The notes under the pieces are model-generated. The model saw only the letters and a program-made list of their open reading frames with translations, had not been told where the DNA came from and searched no databases. Of a stretch of DNA of 7,164 bases, positions 1 to 6,209 are shown in pieces. Where the stretch lies: positions 1 through 7,164 of the forward strand of contig CAUZEO010000276.1 of the NCBI GenBank assembly GCA_963578625.1, read 5' to 3'. How positions within the stretch are numbered: the stretch's first letter is position 1; every line of letters starts with the position of its first letter. The stretch comes from CAUZEO01 sp963578625 (GTDB taxonomy: Bacteria > Verrucomicrobiota > Kiritimatiellia > SLOV01). The translations under genes and the position numbers were made by a program.

Positions 1-2
1 CC

Positions 3-446
3 GAAGACGCCGCGGATATGGCGCAGAAGGCCTGGATTCGTGCTTGGAAGAAACTTGCAACATTTCAGCAAAGATCCTCGTTTTATACTTGGATGTACCG
101 GGTGGTAGCGTCCGTATGTCTGGATCATTTAAGAAAGAAAAAAAGACTTGCGGAACAAACCATTCCGGATGGCGAGGAACCACTCCCGGCAGTTGGCGCG
201 GGTGCGGCTCCCAGCGTCCGTTCCCGGCCCGACCGGGAACTCGAGCATGCAGAGGTCAGAACGCGGTTTCAAGAGGCCTTGGATGAATTGTCGCCCGAAC
301 ATCGGTTGGCTATCATGATGAGAGAAGTCGATGGATACTCCTATGAAGAGATCGCGAAGATAATGAAGTGCAGAAAAGGAACAGTCATGTCCCGGATTTT
401 CTACGCGCGGAAAAAGCTTCAGGAAAGGATGCAGGAATTTCGGTGA
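3..446 (+). CDS. ECF-family RNA polymerase sigma factor (5' partial)
   Basis: Extracytoplasmic-function sigma-70 factor that directs RNA polymerase to a small regulon, probably in response to an envelope signal. The frame is open to the window edge, and the first visible residues (EDAADMAQKAWIRAWKKL) already lie inside region 2, so the true start is upstream and the ATG at 18 is internal; roughly 25-35 residues should be missing. Counting from the codon at position 3, region 2 covers about residues 1-52, with the region 2.3/2.4 pattern SSFYTWMYRVVASVCLDHLR. A variable linker follows (about 53-85), then region 4 (about 86-145), whose helix-turn-helix core is YSYEEIAKIMKCRKGTVMSR. There is no extra C-terminal domain, so it is a minimal ECF factor. 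Its stop overlaps the start of the next gene (GTGA), as expected for a translationally coupled sigma/anti-sigma pair. The family call is secure; the ECF subgroup and target promoters cannot be given. Confidence 0.95.
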   Translation, partial: EDAADMAQKAWIRAWKKLATFQQRSSFYTWMYRVVASVCLDHLRKKKRLAEQTIPDGEEPLPAVGAGAAPSVRSRPDRELEHAEVRTRFQEALDELSPEHRLAIMMREVDGYSYEEIAKIMKCRKGTVMSRIFYARKKLQERMQEFR

Positions 447-940
447 AGGATAATCGTAAACGAAAAGCGCTGAGCCGATATCTCGACGGGGAGTTGAGGG
501 GACCCAGTTCGAGCCGCATGGCTTCGGATCTCGAATCGGACGCCTCCCTGCAAGCTTTGAAAGCGGAGTATTCCGCCATCGGCGAACAACTTCGCGATCT
601 CGAAACGCCGGCGGCCCCGCCCGTCGAGAAATTGTGGTCGGATATTCGTCGCGACATTCGCCTGGGTGCGAACCAGGGGGAAGATTTATCGGCTTTCGGA
701 TCGCGATTGCACTGGGCCGGTGGTACCGTTGCAACTGTATTGGTGCTGATGATGGTCTGGATTGTAATGCAGTCCGGATCACTCGGCACAGCAGCGTACG
801 CCGATACGGCAGCGGAAGTTGAATGGGTGGAAACCGACGTGCCAAACGCGTCAACCATGGTGTACTTGGATGACGAGACCGGGATGACCGTGATTTGGAT
901 TCTGGAGCAGGAGGAAGGTGCCGCCAATGCTGGATCGTAA
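443..940 (+). CDS. Single-pass membrane anti-sigma factor, zinc motif absent
   Basis: Probable anti-sigma factor that binds the upstream ECF factor at the inner membrane; 165 aa. I place the start at GTG 443 because it overlaps the sigma stop (GTGA) and has an AGGA at 433-436 with 6 nt spacing; a start at 368 would extend far into the sigma gene. The cytoplasmic part opens with LSRYLDGELRG (residues 10-20), the characteristic opening of anti-sigma domains, and continues as a predicted helix to about 53. The HxxxCxxC zinc motif of ZAS-type anti-sigmas is absent, and the protein contains no cysteine. One hydrophobic segment (about 92-109) is the likely transmembrane helix, giving N-in/C-out topology. 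The roughly 55-residue exported tail ends in YLDDETGMTVIWILEQEE, a tail style I associate with such proteins in proteobacteria. Function is inferred from gene order, topology and the N-terminal motif; no residue proves sigma binding. Confidence 0.8.
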   Translation: MKDNRKRKALSRYLDGELRGPSSSRMASDLESDASLQALKAEYSAIGEQLRDLETPAAPPVEKLWSDIRRDIRLGANQGEDLSAFGSRLHWAGGTVATVLVLMMVWIVMQSGSLGTAAYADTAAEVEWVETDVPNASTMVYLDDETGMTVIWILEQEEGAANAGS

Positions 941-1379
941 GCTGATTCTCGCTTTTCTCGCGCTCGGTTATTTCTTCACTTCGCTTGGCGCGCCGGATGC
1001 GTTTGCGCAGCAGTCGGCATCTTTCAAGGCCGTGATGATTTATGCATCCAATGTTCAAGCCAAGCCCGATCCGCGCGTTGCGGAAATCGCAAAAAAGATG
1101 CAGAGAGTCTTTAAATTCAAACACTACAAATTGACCGGAAAAGGGAACGCAAATATCAAGGTGCCGGGGGAGGGGACCATAGTCCTCGGTTCCGGATTCC
1201 GCCTGATCGTTAAAGCGAAGGGCTCAGAGAACGGCCGCGTCAGAGCACAGGTCATCTGGAAAAAGGGGGGCGCAACCCTGATCAATACCCAGGTGGTCAT
1301 GTCGAAAAACAACCCGGCCGTCATTGGTGGTCACAGCCACAAGTCCGGCAAAATGATTGTCACACTCACGTTGAAGTAG
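927..1379 (+). CDS. Small secreted beta-rich protein, third gene of the sigma operon
   Basis: Protein of unknown function, 150 aa, likely exported. It begins with a Sec signal peptide: MLDRK, a hydrophobic core (about 6-20), and an AFA-QQ cleavage site after residue 27. I prefer ATG 927 to GTG 918, because the purine-rich AGGAGGAAG at 909-917 sits almost on top of GTG 918 but 9-12 nt before ATG 927. The mature part has a short helical stretch (about 49-63, VAEIAKKMQRVFKF), then alternating beta-like strands ending in VIGGHSHKSGKMIVTLTLK. The layout (YxLLG/LTG turn, P-G-G turn, final GG-h-xxG-hhhhLh strand) recalls small secreted proteins that I associate with ECF operons, but I cannot name a family. 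The 14-nt overlap with the anti-sigma gene implies co-transcription and coupled translation. It could be a sensor partner of the anti-sigma tail or an effector in the envelope. Gene call secure, function open. Confidence 0.85.
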   Translation: MLDRKLILAFLALGYFFTSLGAPDAFAQQSASFKAVMIYASNVQAKPDPRVAEIAKKMQRVFKFKHYKLTGKGNANIKVPGEGTIVLGSGFRLIVKAKGSENGRVRAQVIWKKGGATLINTQVVMSKNNPAVIGGHSHKSGKMIVTLTLK

Positions 1380-1419
1380 GTGTGCTACGCGGGCGTCCTC
1401 ACAGCGTTCACACCTTTTT
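1378..1419 (+). terminator. Likely rho-independent terminator of the sigma operon
   Basis: A 7-bp perfect outer stem (AGGTGTG 1378-1384 with CACACCT 1409-1415) continues, after a small internal loop, into a 4-bp inner stem (ACGC 1387-1390 with GCGT 1404-1407), and is followed by a T run at 1415-1419. It begins inside the stop codon of the third operon gene, the expected position for an operon end. The loop is fairly large and the T run short, so termination may be partial. Confidence 0.5.
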
Positions 1420-1500
1420 GTGGTCCGCACGAAATCGCCGAACATTCCTCTGAATTTATCCGCATATGTCAGCGTCTCATGGTTGTACCTCAAACCGATG

Positions 1501-1513
1501 AAGGGAGGTGATC
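1501..1513 (+). promoter_or_regulatory. Near-perfect Shine-Dalgarno sequence
   Basis: AAGGGAGGTGATC matches the full anti-Shine-Dalgarno complement (AAGGAGGTGATC) except for one extra G. It decides the start of the following gene: ATG 1517 lies 8 nt after GGAGG, whereas the in-frame GTG at 1508 is inside the SD itself. This strength predicts high translation of the small secreted protein, in contrast to the weak sites of the other genes here. Confidence 0.75.
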
Positions 1514-1516
1514 TCG

Positions 1517-1909
1517 ATGCAGAAGACGCTTGGCATTCTTGGACTCTGCGGCGTTCTGGTGGCGGTGCAACCGCTGGAGAGCGTTGCCGGGGATGGCGGT
1601 TGGGTGGCGATTGGCGGATCTGGCGGCGGAGGATTTTCCGCCGACTTTTCGTACGGCCACGATCATCACCAAGGGCGGAAAGCGCTGGTCATCAAGTCAC
1701 AACACGCCGGTCGCAAGGCGTCAGGTCACTATACGTACGAGGAACGCAGGGTATGGAATCCCGGCTATTATTCGTACGTGGAACGATGCGGACGACTGGT
1801 CAAAACATGGCATGAAGGATACCACGCCTACGAGACAGTGAAGGTGTGGGTGCCGACCCGCGGATATCTCGATCGTAGGCACAATCGCAACTACAGACAT
1901 TGCCGATAG
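1517..1909 (+). CDS. Small secreted glycine-rich protein with two Y/W/P repeats
   Basis: Protein of unknown function, 130 aa, predicted to be exported. The N-terminus is a signal peptide (MQKTLGILGLCGVLVAV, cleavage probably after SVA, residue 24). Next is a glycine-rich stretch (about 25-47, including GGSGGGGF), a short His-rich patch (GHDHH, 47-51), and two tandem repeats at about 70-92 and 98-121. They align as GHYTYEERRVWNPGYYSYVER and GYHAYETVKVWVPTRGYLDRR, sharing a G-Y/H, Y-E, V-W-x-P and a distal Y. This resembles the YxxW/P-G-x-Y repeats of small secreted proteins of unknown role. Two cysteines in the mature part (91 and 129) could form a disulfide. The tail is very basic and His/Arg-rich (RRHNRNYRHCR). 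It is in line with the sigma operon but separated from it by a terminator and about 100 nt, so it probably has its own promoter; no clear promoter box was found. Confidence 0.8.
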   Translation: MQKTLGILGLCGVLVAVQPLESVAGDGGWVAIGGSGGGGFSADFSYGHDHHQGRKALVIKSQHAGRKASGHYTYEERRVWNPGYYSYVERCGRLVKTWHEGYHAYETVKVWVPTRGYLDRRHNRNYRHCR

Positions 1910-1939
1910 GTACGATCGTTCTATCAGCGTGAGATCCAG

Positions 1940-1972
1940 CGCGGCGGCCGGAAAACAATTCCGGCCGCCGCG
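1940..1972. terminator. Perfect 14-bp GC-rich hairpin after the repeat protein gene
   Basis: CGCGGCGGCCGGAA (1940-1953) is exactly reverse-complementary to 1959-1972, with a 5-nt AACAA loop. It lies 31 nt after the stop of the small secreted protein gene. Stem length and tight loop fit a strong transcription terminator or 3'-end stabiliser, but no T run follows on either strand, so a classic intrinsic terminator is not proven. It could also be a protein-binding palindrome. Confidence 0.55.
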
Positions 1973-2120
1973 TGTTACGCAGCACAAGACCTTCAATCTT
2001 CGACATTTTTCTCCCCCGAGACCTTGTTTGTGAATTCAGGTTTCAGTGTTCAACCTCCGGCCGCGGTTTTCGGTTGTCGGTGTTGCGGGGCCGGAGTTTT
2101 CAGAGGTGACTGAGGTGTAA

Positions 2121-2297
2121 TCAGAAACAAGTGCGGCCTCCGACGAAGCCAGATTTTTCAGGTTTGAGAGTCCCTCCTTCGTCGTAAACTTTGTCCCGAG
2201 CTTTGTCCCACAGCTTCCGCCGATTAGGTTCGCGAGTTAAAGAAAGCCTATTCGTGAGCCAAATCGAACCGTCATGCAAGTATCCTACGCATGAAGA
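2121..2297 (-). pseudogene. Possible decayed 3' end of an unrecognised gene
   Basis: On the minus strand a frame is open for 58 codons up to a TGA at 2123-2121. Its composition is protein-like, for example REPNRRKLWDKARDKVYDEGG followed by TLKPEKSGFVGGRTCF. It has no ATG or GTG start with a ribosome site, and the frame is closed upstream by a TGA at 2300-2298. An overlapping minus frame (about 2236-2036) is also open and reads GTKLGTKFTTKEGL in the same area, so which frame, if any, was coding is unclear. Further upstream, fragments such as SKVTVREVQFQSKTTVSN also look protein-like and end near 2300. I do not recognise the family. It may be the remnant of a mobile-element or accessory gene, or chance. 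Confidence 0.2.
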
Positions 2298-2423
2298 TCA
2301 GTTTGAAACCGTAGTCTTGGATTGAAATTGAACTTCACGGACCGTGACCTTGGATCGATGGACGTAACTGTGTCCCAGCCCCTCGCTTCTCGTGAACTTT
2401 AGGAGGTTTCTTTAGGCTCTGTT

Positions 2424-2548
2424 GTGAGAGCCCATGGATGGCAGGGCCGAGCCACGGATCCTCTGGGGCGGTGATTTTTTCCCAGAGAGCAGAAGAAACG
2501 CTGAGCCACAAGATCCGCGGGTCGGCCCTGCCATCCGTGGGCTCTCAC
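2424..2548. repeat. Long imperfect palindrome (37-bp arms), MITE- or REP-like
   Basis: The arm at 2424-2460 (starting GTGAGAGCCCATGGATGGCA) is reverse-complementary to 2512-2548 at 34 of 37 positions, with mismatches at arm positions 12, 27 and 30. The 51-base centre contains a smaller hairpin (CTCTGGG 2461-2467 with CCCAGAG 2481-2487), whose loop carries six T's. The whole unit would fold into one long hairpin as RNA or a cruciform as DNA. A further short inverted repeat (GGCTCT 2415-2420, AGAGCC 2427-2432) overlaps its left edge. It lies in the gap beyond the helicase 3' end. Such units are usually dispersed palindromic repeats or non-autonomous elements; copy number elsewhere cannot be seen here, and I found no clear target-site duplication. 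Confidence 0.7.
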
Positions 2549-2643
2549 TGCGGAACATCGGCAATTCCAGAGCCGTATCCGTCGTAGCAGTTCTGGCTGG
2601 ATTTTGCGGCGTTGGGGTGAATTCCGCGCTACGTTTGGTAGCG

Positions 2644-4350
2644 CTACCGGCCTCTTCGGGATCCGGTGCTACGTCTGGAGTTTCCGCCGCCGGATCGCTG
2701 GCCGCCGGATCTTCCTCGACCTCCGGCAGCACGAGCCGGACGGTTTTTGGCGTTGTCCGCTTTTGTCTGCTCGAGTTTCTTTTTTTGCTCATCAGTCAAT
2801 ACGGGAGGTTTCGGCATTTCAAGAAGTTCCGGCTCCGGATGGGTGCAGGGCAATTCGTTCTTGATGTACTCCTCGATTGCTGGAATCTGAAACGCATCCT
2901 GCTCGCAGGCGAAACTGATGGAGATCCCGGATGCACCGGCGCGGCCGGTGCGGCCGATACGGTGCACATAATCTTCCGGATCTTGCGGAAGAGTGAAATT
3001 CACGACGTGACTGACGCTGTCGACGTGGAGGCCACGGCCCGCCACGTCGGTGGCAACCAGCACGCGGAACTCGCCGCTACGGAATCGGTCCAGGGTTCGA
3101 ATTCGCTTGGACTGCGGAACGTCGCCGGACAACATTTCGCAGGAAATCTGGTACCGTTGCAAAAGTTCGTACAGTTTCCGGGTCTGGTCCCGGCGATTGG
3201 CAAATACCATGACGCGATCCGCCGAGTCCTGCTCGATGATATTGAGCAGCAGAGGAAATTTTTCCTCCGTAGTGACGACGTAGAGGCGCTGATCCACTGA
3301 ATCTACCGCAACTTGCTCAGGCTCTATCTCAATCGACACCGGATTCCGGGTCCATTGGTCCGCCAGGCGGATGACATCGGGGGTCAACGTTGCGCTGAAA
3401 AACATCGTCTGCCTGGCGGATTTCTGTGGTGTACTGTGAATGATCTGTCGAACATCCGGAATAAAACCCATGTCAAGCATCCGGTCCGCCTCATCAATGA
3501 CGAGAATCTCGACATGGTTGAGATGGATGTCCTGCTTTCTCCGAAAATCGAGTAGCCGACCGGGTGTAGCCACTACTACATCCAGCTTTCTATCCCTGAG
3601 CTTCCGGCGTTGTTTTTCGTAGTCCATGCCGCCGAAGACGGCAAGTATCTCGGCGTTGAAATATTTCGAAAGTTCGAGAGCGTCCTTTTCGATTTGCAGG
3701 GCGAGTTCGCGTGTTGGCGCTAAAATGAGTGCTCGCGGTGTCCCGTTCGGCCTCTTGTCTGACGGAGGATTTCTCAGGATGTGCGCGAAGATAGCGATGA
3801 GGAATGCCGCGGTCTTTCCCGTTCCAGTTTGAGCGCGGCCCATTGCGTCCAGTCCTTTCAGTGTGGAAGGAAGTATCTGGGCCTGTATCGGCATACAATG
3901 CGCGAAACCAAGGTCGGCAATGGCGTGAAGAATTTCCGAGGGAAGGTCCAATTCGTGGAATGCCGTTTTCCCTTCCTCGGCGGGACCGCTGAACGAGGCA
4001 GGATCCCAATCTGAATGGGCGGAGACGGCGGAGACTGCCGCCGGCTCTGGCTTCGACTCGGTCTTCCTCGGTTCCGAGTCCGTCTTTCTCGGACCTCTTC
4101 GGCGCCGGGATCGAGAGCGTCCGGATCTCGGCTTCGAATCTTCATTGCCCTCTGCTTGCTTTTTACTTTGCCGGGGGCGATCGGATTCTGGGGTAGTGCG
4201 TCCTTCTTCGGCAGCGTCGTCGTTGGATTCCGGTTTGCCGAGGGACGGAGGATCGGCCGGTTTTGAAGGCTCGGCGACTTGATCCTGTTCTTCTGATTGC
4301 GGGGAGCCGGCCAGCTTCTCGCGTATATTTTTAATTATGAACTTAACCAA
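2644..4350 (-). CDS. DEAD-box ATP-dependent RNA helicase, RhlB/RhlE type
   Basis: ATP-driven RNA unwinding in the cytoplasm, typically in RNA decay or ribosome assembly; 568 aa. All family motifs are present: Q motif (FHELDLP 131-137 to PIQAQ 154-158), motif I AQTGTGKT (173-180), Ia PTRELALQ (212-219), Ib TPGR (262-265), II DEAD (286-289), III SAT (319-321), IV VMVFANRR (380-387), V ATDVAGRG (433-440), and VI HRIGRTGRAG (463-472). The core (about 130-510) is flanked by a 128-residue charged N-terminal extension, basic around 73-88 (RSGRSRSRRRRGPRK), and a basic Gly/Arg/Ser-rich tail (about 536-568), both likely RNA-binding and disordered. The start is a TTG at 4350 with a modest TAGG 8 nt upstream; the first 15 residues (MVKFIIKNIREKLAG) form an amphipathic helix, supporting this start. 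The core resembles RhlB most (LHAIADLGF, MPIQAQILP), but I do not assign a symbol. Transcription probably starts in 4351-4505; the best sigma-70-like candidate there is weak. Confidence 0.95.
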   Translation of the reverse strand: MVKFIIKNIREKLAGSPQSEEQDQVAEPSKPADPPSLGKPESNDDAAEEGRTTPESDRPRQSKKQAEGNEDSKPRSGRSRSRRRRGPRKTDSEPRKTESKPEPAAVSAVSAHSDWDPASFSGPAEEGKTAFHELDLPSEILHAIADLGFAHCMPIQAQILPSTLKGLDAMGRAQTGTGKTAAFLIAIFAHILRNPPSDKRPNGTPRALILAPTRELALQIEKDALELSKYFNAEILAVFGGMDYEKQRRKLRDRKLDVVVATPGRLLDFRRKQDIHLNHVEILVIDEADRMLDMGFIPDVRQIIHSTPQKSARQTMFFSATLTPDVIRLADQWTRNPVSIEIEPEQVAVDSVDQRLYVVTTEEKFPLLLNIIEQDSADRVMVFANRRDQTRKLYELLQRYQISCEMLSGDVPQSKRIRTLDRFRSGEFRVLVATDVAGRGLHVDSVSHVVNFTLPQDPEDYVHRIGRTGRAGASGISISFACEQDAFQIPAIEEYIKNELPCTHPEPELLEMPKPPVLTDEQKKKLEQTKADNAKNRPARAAGGRGRSGGQRSGGGNSRRSTGSRRGR

Positions 4351-4505
4351 ACAGGTTACCTATCCGCCGTGAAGCCTTGGGAGGTCCGGATTCTTTACGG
4401 TCGCAGGGGATACGAGGCGTACCAATCCCGCTTTCCGGTATGAATTGGGGTATCATGAACGGACATTCGCTCGAAAGCAAGACCTGAAATCAAGCAAAAT
4501 AGAGT

Positions 4506-6098
4506 TCAACCGCCCACACGGGCTGAAAGTACCCTCAAGCGCACGCTTTTGCGGATTGTCGCGTGATTTGGAAAGACCCCGATTCGAGTGGAAGAGTACT
4601 TGGTTGTGCCTGGTTGAATGCGGTCAGGGATGCGGAGCGATTGCCGGGTGACCGTCTTTCCTTGGTCATTTTGAATATGAATCAGAATCTGGACCTCTTC
4701 AATAGGCAGGGCGCTCAAATTAGTTGTCGCAATCGTGAGATAGCCTTGGTCATCGCGGTGAACGCTCACCGCAACGTAGTTTTGAGGATTCTCCGGCACA
4801 TCCAGGCGGGAGAGCATTTCCCTCGAAGCCCGGCCGGCCGGCGATTCTGCATGAGACGCCATTCGAAACTGGGCGATCGCTTCTTGTTTTTTCCCTCGTT
4901 CCAGAGCCATCAGGCCGAGTGCCTGGTGCGCCTGCGCGGTCGGGAGGAGTTCATTCGCCATTTCCAGGTCTTTTCGTGCCTGCGACTCGTTTCCGAGCTC
5001 CCGATGCAGAAGGCCGCGCGTACGGTAGAAATCGAAGTACCGGCTGTTTATTTTGATGGCATCATCCAGGTAGGGTAGCGCTTCCCGGCCGTTTCCTTCG
5101 GCGATAAGGGCCTTGGCTGCGAGGCCGTAGAACAACGCCTCCGCGGGTTGAATTTCGATTGCTTCCCTGGCCAGCCGCAACGCCTCCTGATTTCGATTCT
5201 TTTTGAGCGCTTCGTATCCCGATTCCAGACGGTCGTACGCGGGCTGCGAAGCCCGTAGCGGACCGATGATTCGTTCGAACTCCTCACTTCCAAGAGTTCC
5301 GCCTTTCTCCATCCGCGCCACGGTTCTCTTATTGGCCTCCACGCGCTTTGGGGAGGGCGGGTGACTCACGAACATGCCGGCAAGCCAGTTCGCATGGTTT
5401 CCTTCCGCCAGGCGGACGAACGTCCGTTGCAATTCGACGGCGGCCTCCGGATCGTATCCGGCTTTGGCCATGTACCGAATCCCGTAGCGGTCGGATTCCA
5501 GTTCGGCGGATCGGCTGTATTTCTGTGTGATGAGGGCGCCGCCAACAGAAGAACCGACCATCACTACATCGCGGTAGTCCTTATCGTTGAACGCAAGCCC
5601 AAGGGTAGCGATGCCGGCCTGTGTGAATAGTCCCCGCTCTATTGATTTTGCGCCGTGCCGCGCGGCCGCGTGCACGATTTCATGTCCCAGCACCGCCGCA
5701 AGTTCCGCTTCGTTATTCAGTTCGACGAGCAGGCCGCGATTCAGTGCGACTTTTCCGCCGGGAAGAGCCCATGCGTTGGGCACGCCGTTATCAAGCACCA
5801 CGAAATCGTAGGGGAGCTGCGGCCGATGACTCACCCTGGCGAGGCGTTGCCCCACTTGCCTCACATAAGCGCTTACTTTCGGAAATGCCGTCAACTCGCC
5901 CCCCTGAGTCTGCTGCATCGGCATGAAGTTCTGGCGCCCGACCTGGATCTCGTTGGACTCCGACAGGAACTGGATTTCCTGTCTGCCGGTGATCGGGTTC
6001 GTCGCGCATCCGTTCGTAAAAAATGTCGCTGCGGAAGCAAAGAGCACCACCTTGCCAACGGCCCGAATCGACATCCGATTTCTTTTTTTACGTTTCAT
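4506..6098 (-). CDS. M48-family metalloprotease lipoprotein with TPR repeats
   Basis: Zinc endopeptidase of the M48 family (BepA/LoiP-like), probably degrading or rescuing misfolded proteins in the periplasm. Numbered from the farthest possible start (TTG 6134; 542 aa), the signal region 21-42 ends in a lipobox-like FFTNGC with acceptor Cys43, followed by NPITGRQE, common in M48 lipoproteins. The active site is HEIVH (151-155; H151, H155 zinc ligands, E152 catalytic); the third ligand is E211 in SRSAELESDRYG (with D215), and SHPP (257-260) supplies the conserved His258. Residues about 303-440 form three to four TPR-like helical pairs, and about 450-542 is a beta-rich C-terminal domain resembling FxLYD-type domains. 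I give ATG 6098 as start because it yields a compact signal peptide (MKRKKRNRMSIRAVGKVVLF); ATG 6125, ATG 6113 and ATG 6074 are alternatives and none has a strong ribosome site. The family is certain; substrate and start are not. Confidence 0.93.
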   Translation of the reverse strand: MKRKKRNRMSIRAVGKVVLFASAATFFTNGCATNPITGRQEIQFLSESNEIQVGRQNFMPMQQTQGGELTAFPKVSAYVRQVGQRLARVSHRPQLPYDFVVLDNGVPNAWALPGGKVALNRGLLVELNNEAELAAVLGHEIVHAAARHGAKSIERGLFTQAGIATLGLAFNDKDYRDVVMVGSSVGGALITQKYSRSAELESDRYGIRYMAKAGYDPEAAVELQRTFVRLAEGNHANWLAGMFVSHPPSPKRVEANKRTVARMEKGGTLGSEEFERIIGPLRASQPAYDRLESGYEALKKNRNQEALRLAREAIEIQPAEALFYGLAAKALIAEGNGREALPYLDDAIKINSRYFDFYRTRGLLHRELGNESQARKDLEMANELLPTAQAHQALGLMALERGKKQEAIAQFRMASHAESPAGRASREMLSRLDVPENPQNYVAVSVHRDDQGYLTIATTNLSALPIEEVQILIHIQNDQGKTVTRQSLRIPDRIQPGTTKYSSTRIGVFPNHATIRKSVRLRVLSARVGG

Positions 6099-6146
6099 GT
6101 GCGCATCTCGCATTCGTTTCGGCATGATCTTCAATGAACGGGATCG

Positions 6147-6176
6147 ATATTACCCTTTGAAATCTCTACACTTCAA
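6147..6176 (-). promoter_or_regulatory. Candidate sigma-70-like promoter for the M48 protease
   Basis: On the minus strand TTGAAG (6176-6171, -35-like, 4/6 to consensus) is followed after 18 nt by TAATAT (6152-6147, -10-like, 4/6). Transcription would begin near 6140, just upstream of all the candidate protease starts. It lies in the 111-bp divergent spacer shared with the SDR gene, so regulation of the two genes could interact. The match is only moderate. Confidence 0.3.
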
Positions 6177-6209
6177 CCGTTTGACGCATTCCAACCCTGA
6201 ATTATTCAC

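Larger units (their letters stand above)
1910..2643. other. Gene-poor gap with repeats and possible decayed sequence
   Basis: About 730 bases without an intact gene. From left to right it holds the 14-bp stem hairpin (1940-1972), a stretch with coding-like but start-less frames on the minus strand (about 2036-2400), the 37-bp-arm palindrome (2424-2548), and about 95 bases leading to the helicase stop. A 7-bp inverted repeat (GCGCTAC 2626-2632, GTAGCGC 2638-2644) touches the helicase stop codon and could help end its transcript, though no T run follows on the minus strand. I found no tRNA-like or rRNA-like sequence. The forward open frame running from about 2434 into the helicase gene is its antisense shadow. 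Confidence 0.6.

Noticed and set aside
129..1124. 331-codon open frame on the minus strand across the sigma and anti-sigma genes
   Set aside because: It lies antisense to a clearly conserved sigma factor and its partner, has low-complexity Arg/Pro/Ser-rich composition and no recognisable domain; a frame shadow.
2141..2184. 8-bp inverted repeat CGACGAAG / CTTCGTCG
   Set aside because: Short arms with a 28-base spacer and no T run; easily chance at this GC content.
2274..2294. 6-bp inverted repeat TCATGC / GCATGA as a possible operator
   Set aside because: Too short, in a region with no gene start nearby to regulate.
2434..3300. 288-codon open frame on the plus strand
   Set aside because: Mostly antisense to the DEAD-box helicase, which carries all family motifs; the left end only crosses the palindrome.
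5655..6137. 160-codon open frame on the plus strand
   Set aside because: Antisense to the M48 protease catalytic domain, with no motif of its own.
6180..6208. TTGACG at 6181-6186 with TATTCA at 6203-6208 as a promoter for the SDR gene
   Set aside because: The -10 would abut the ATG at 6210, leaving no room for a transcription start before the gene, and the -10 matches only 3/6.
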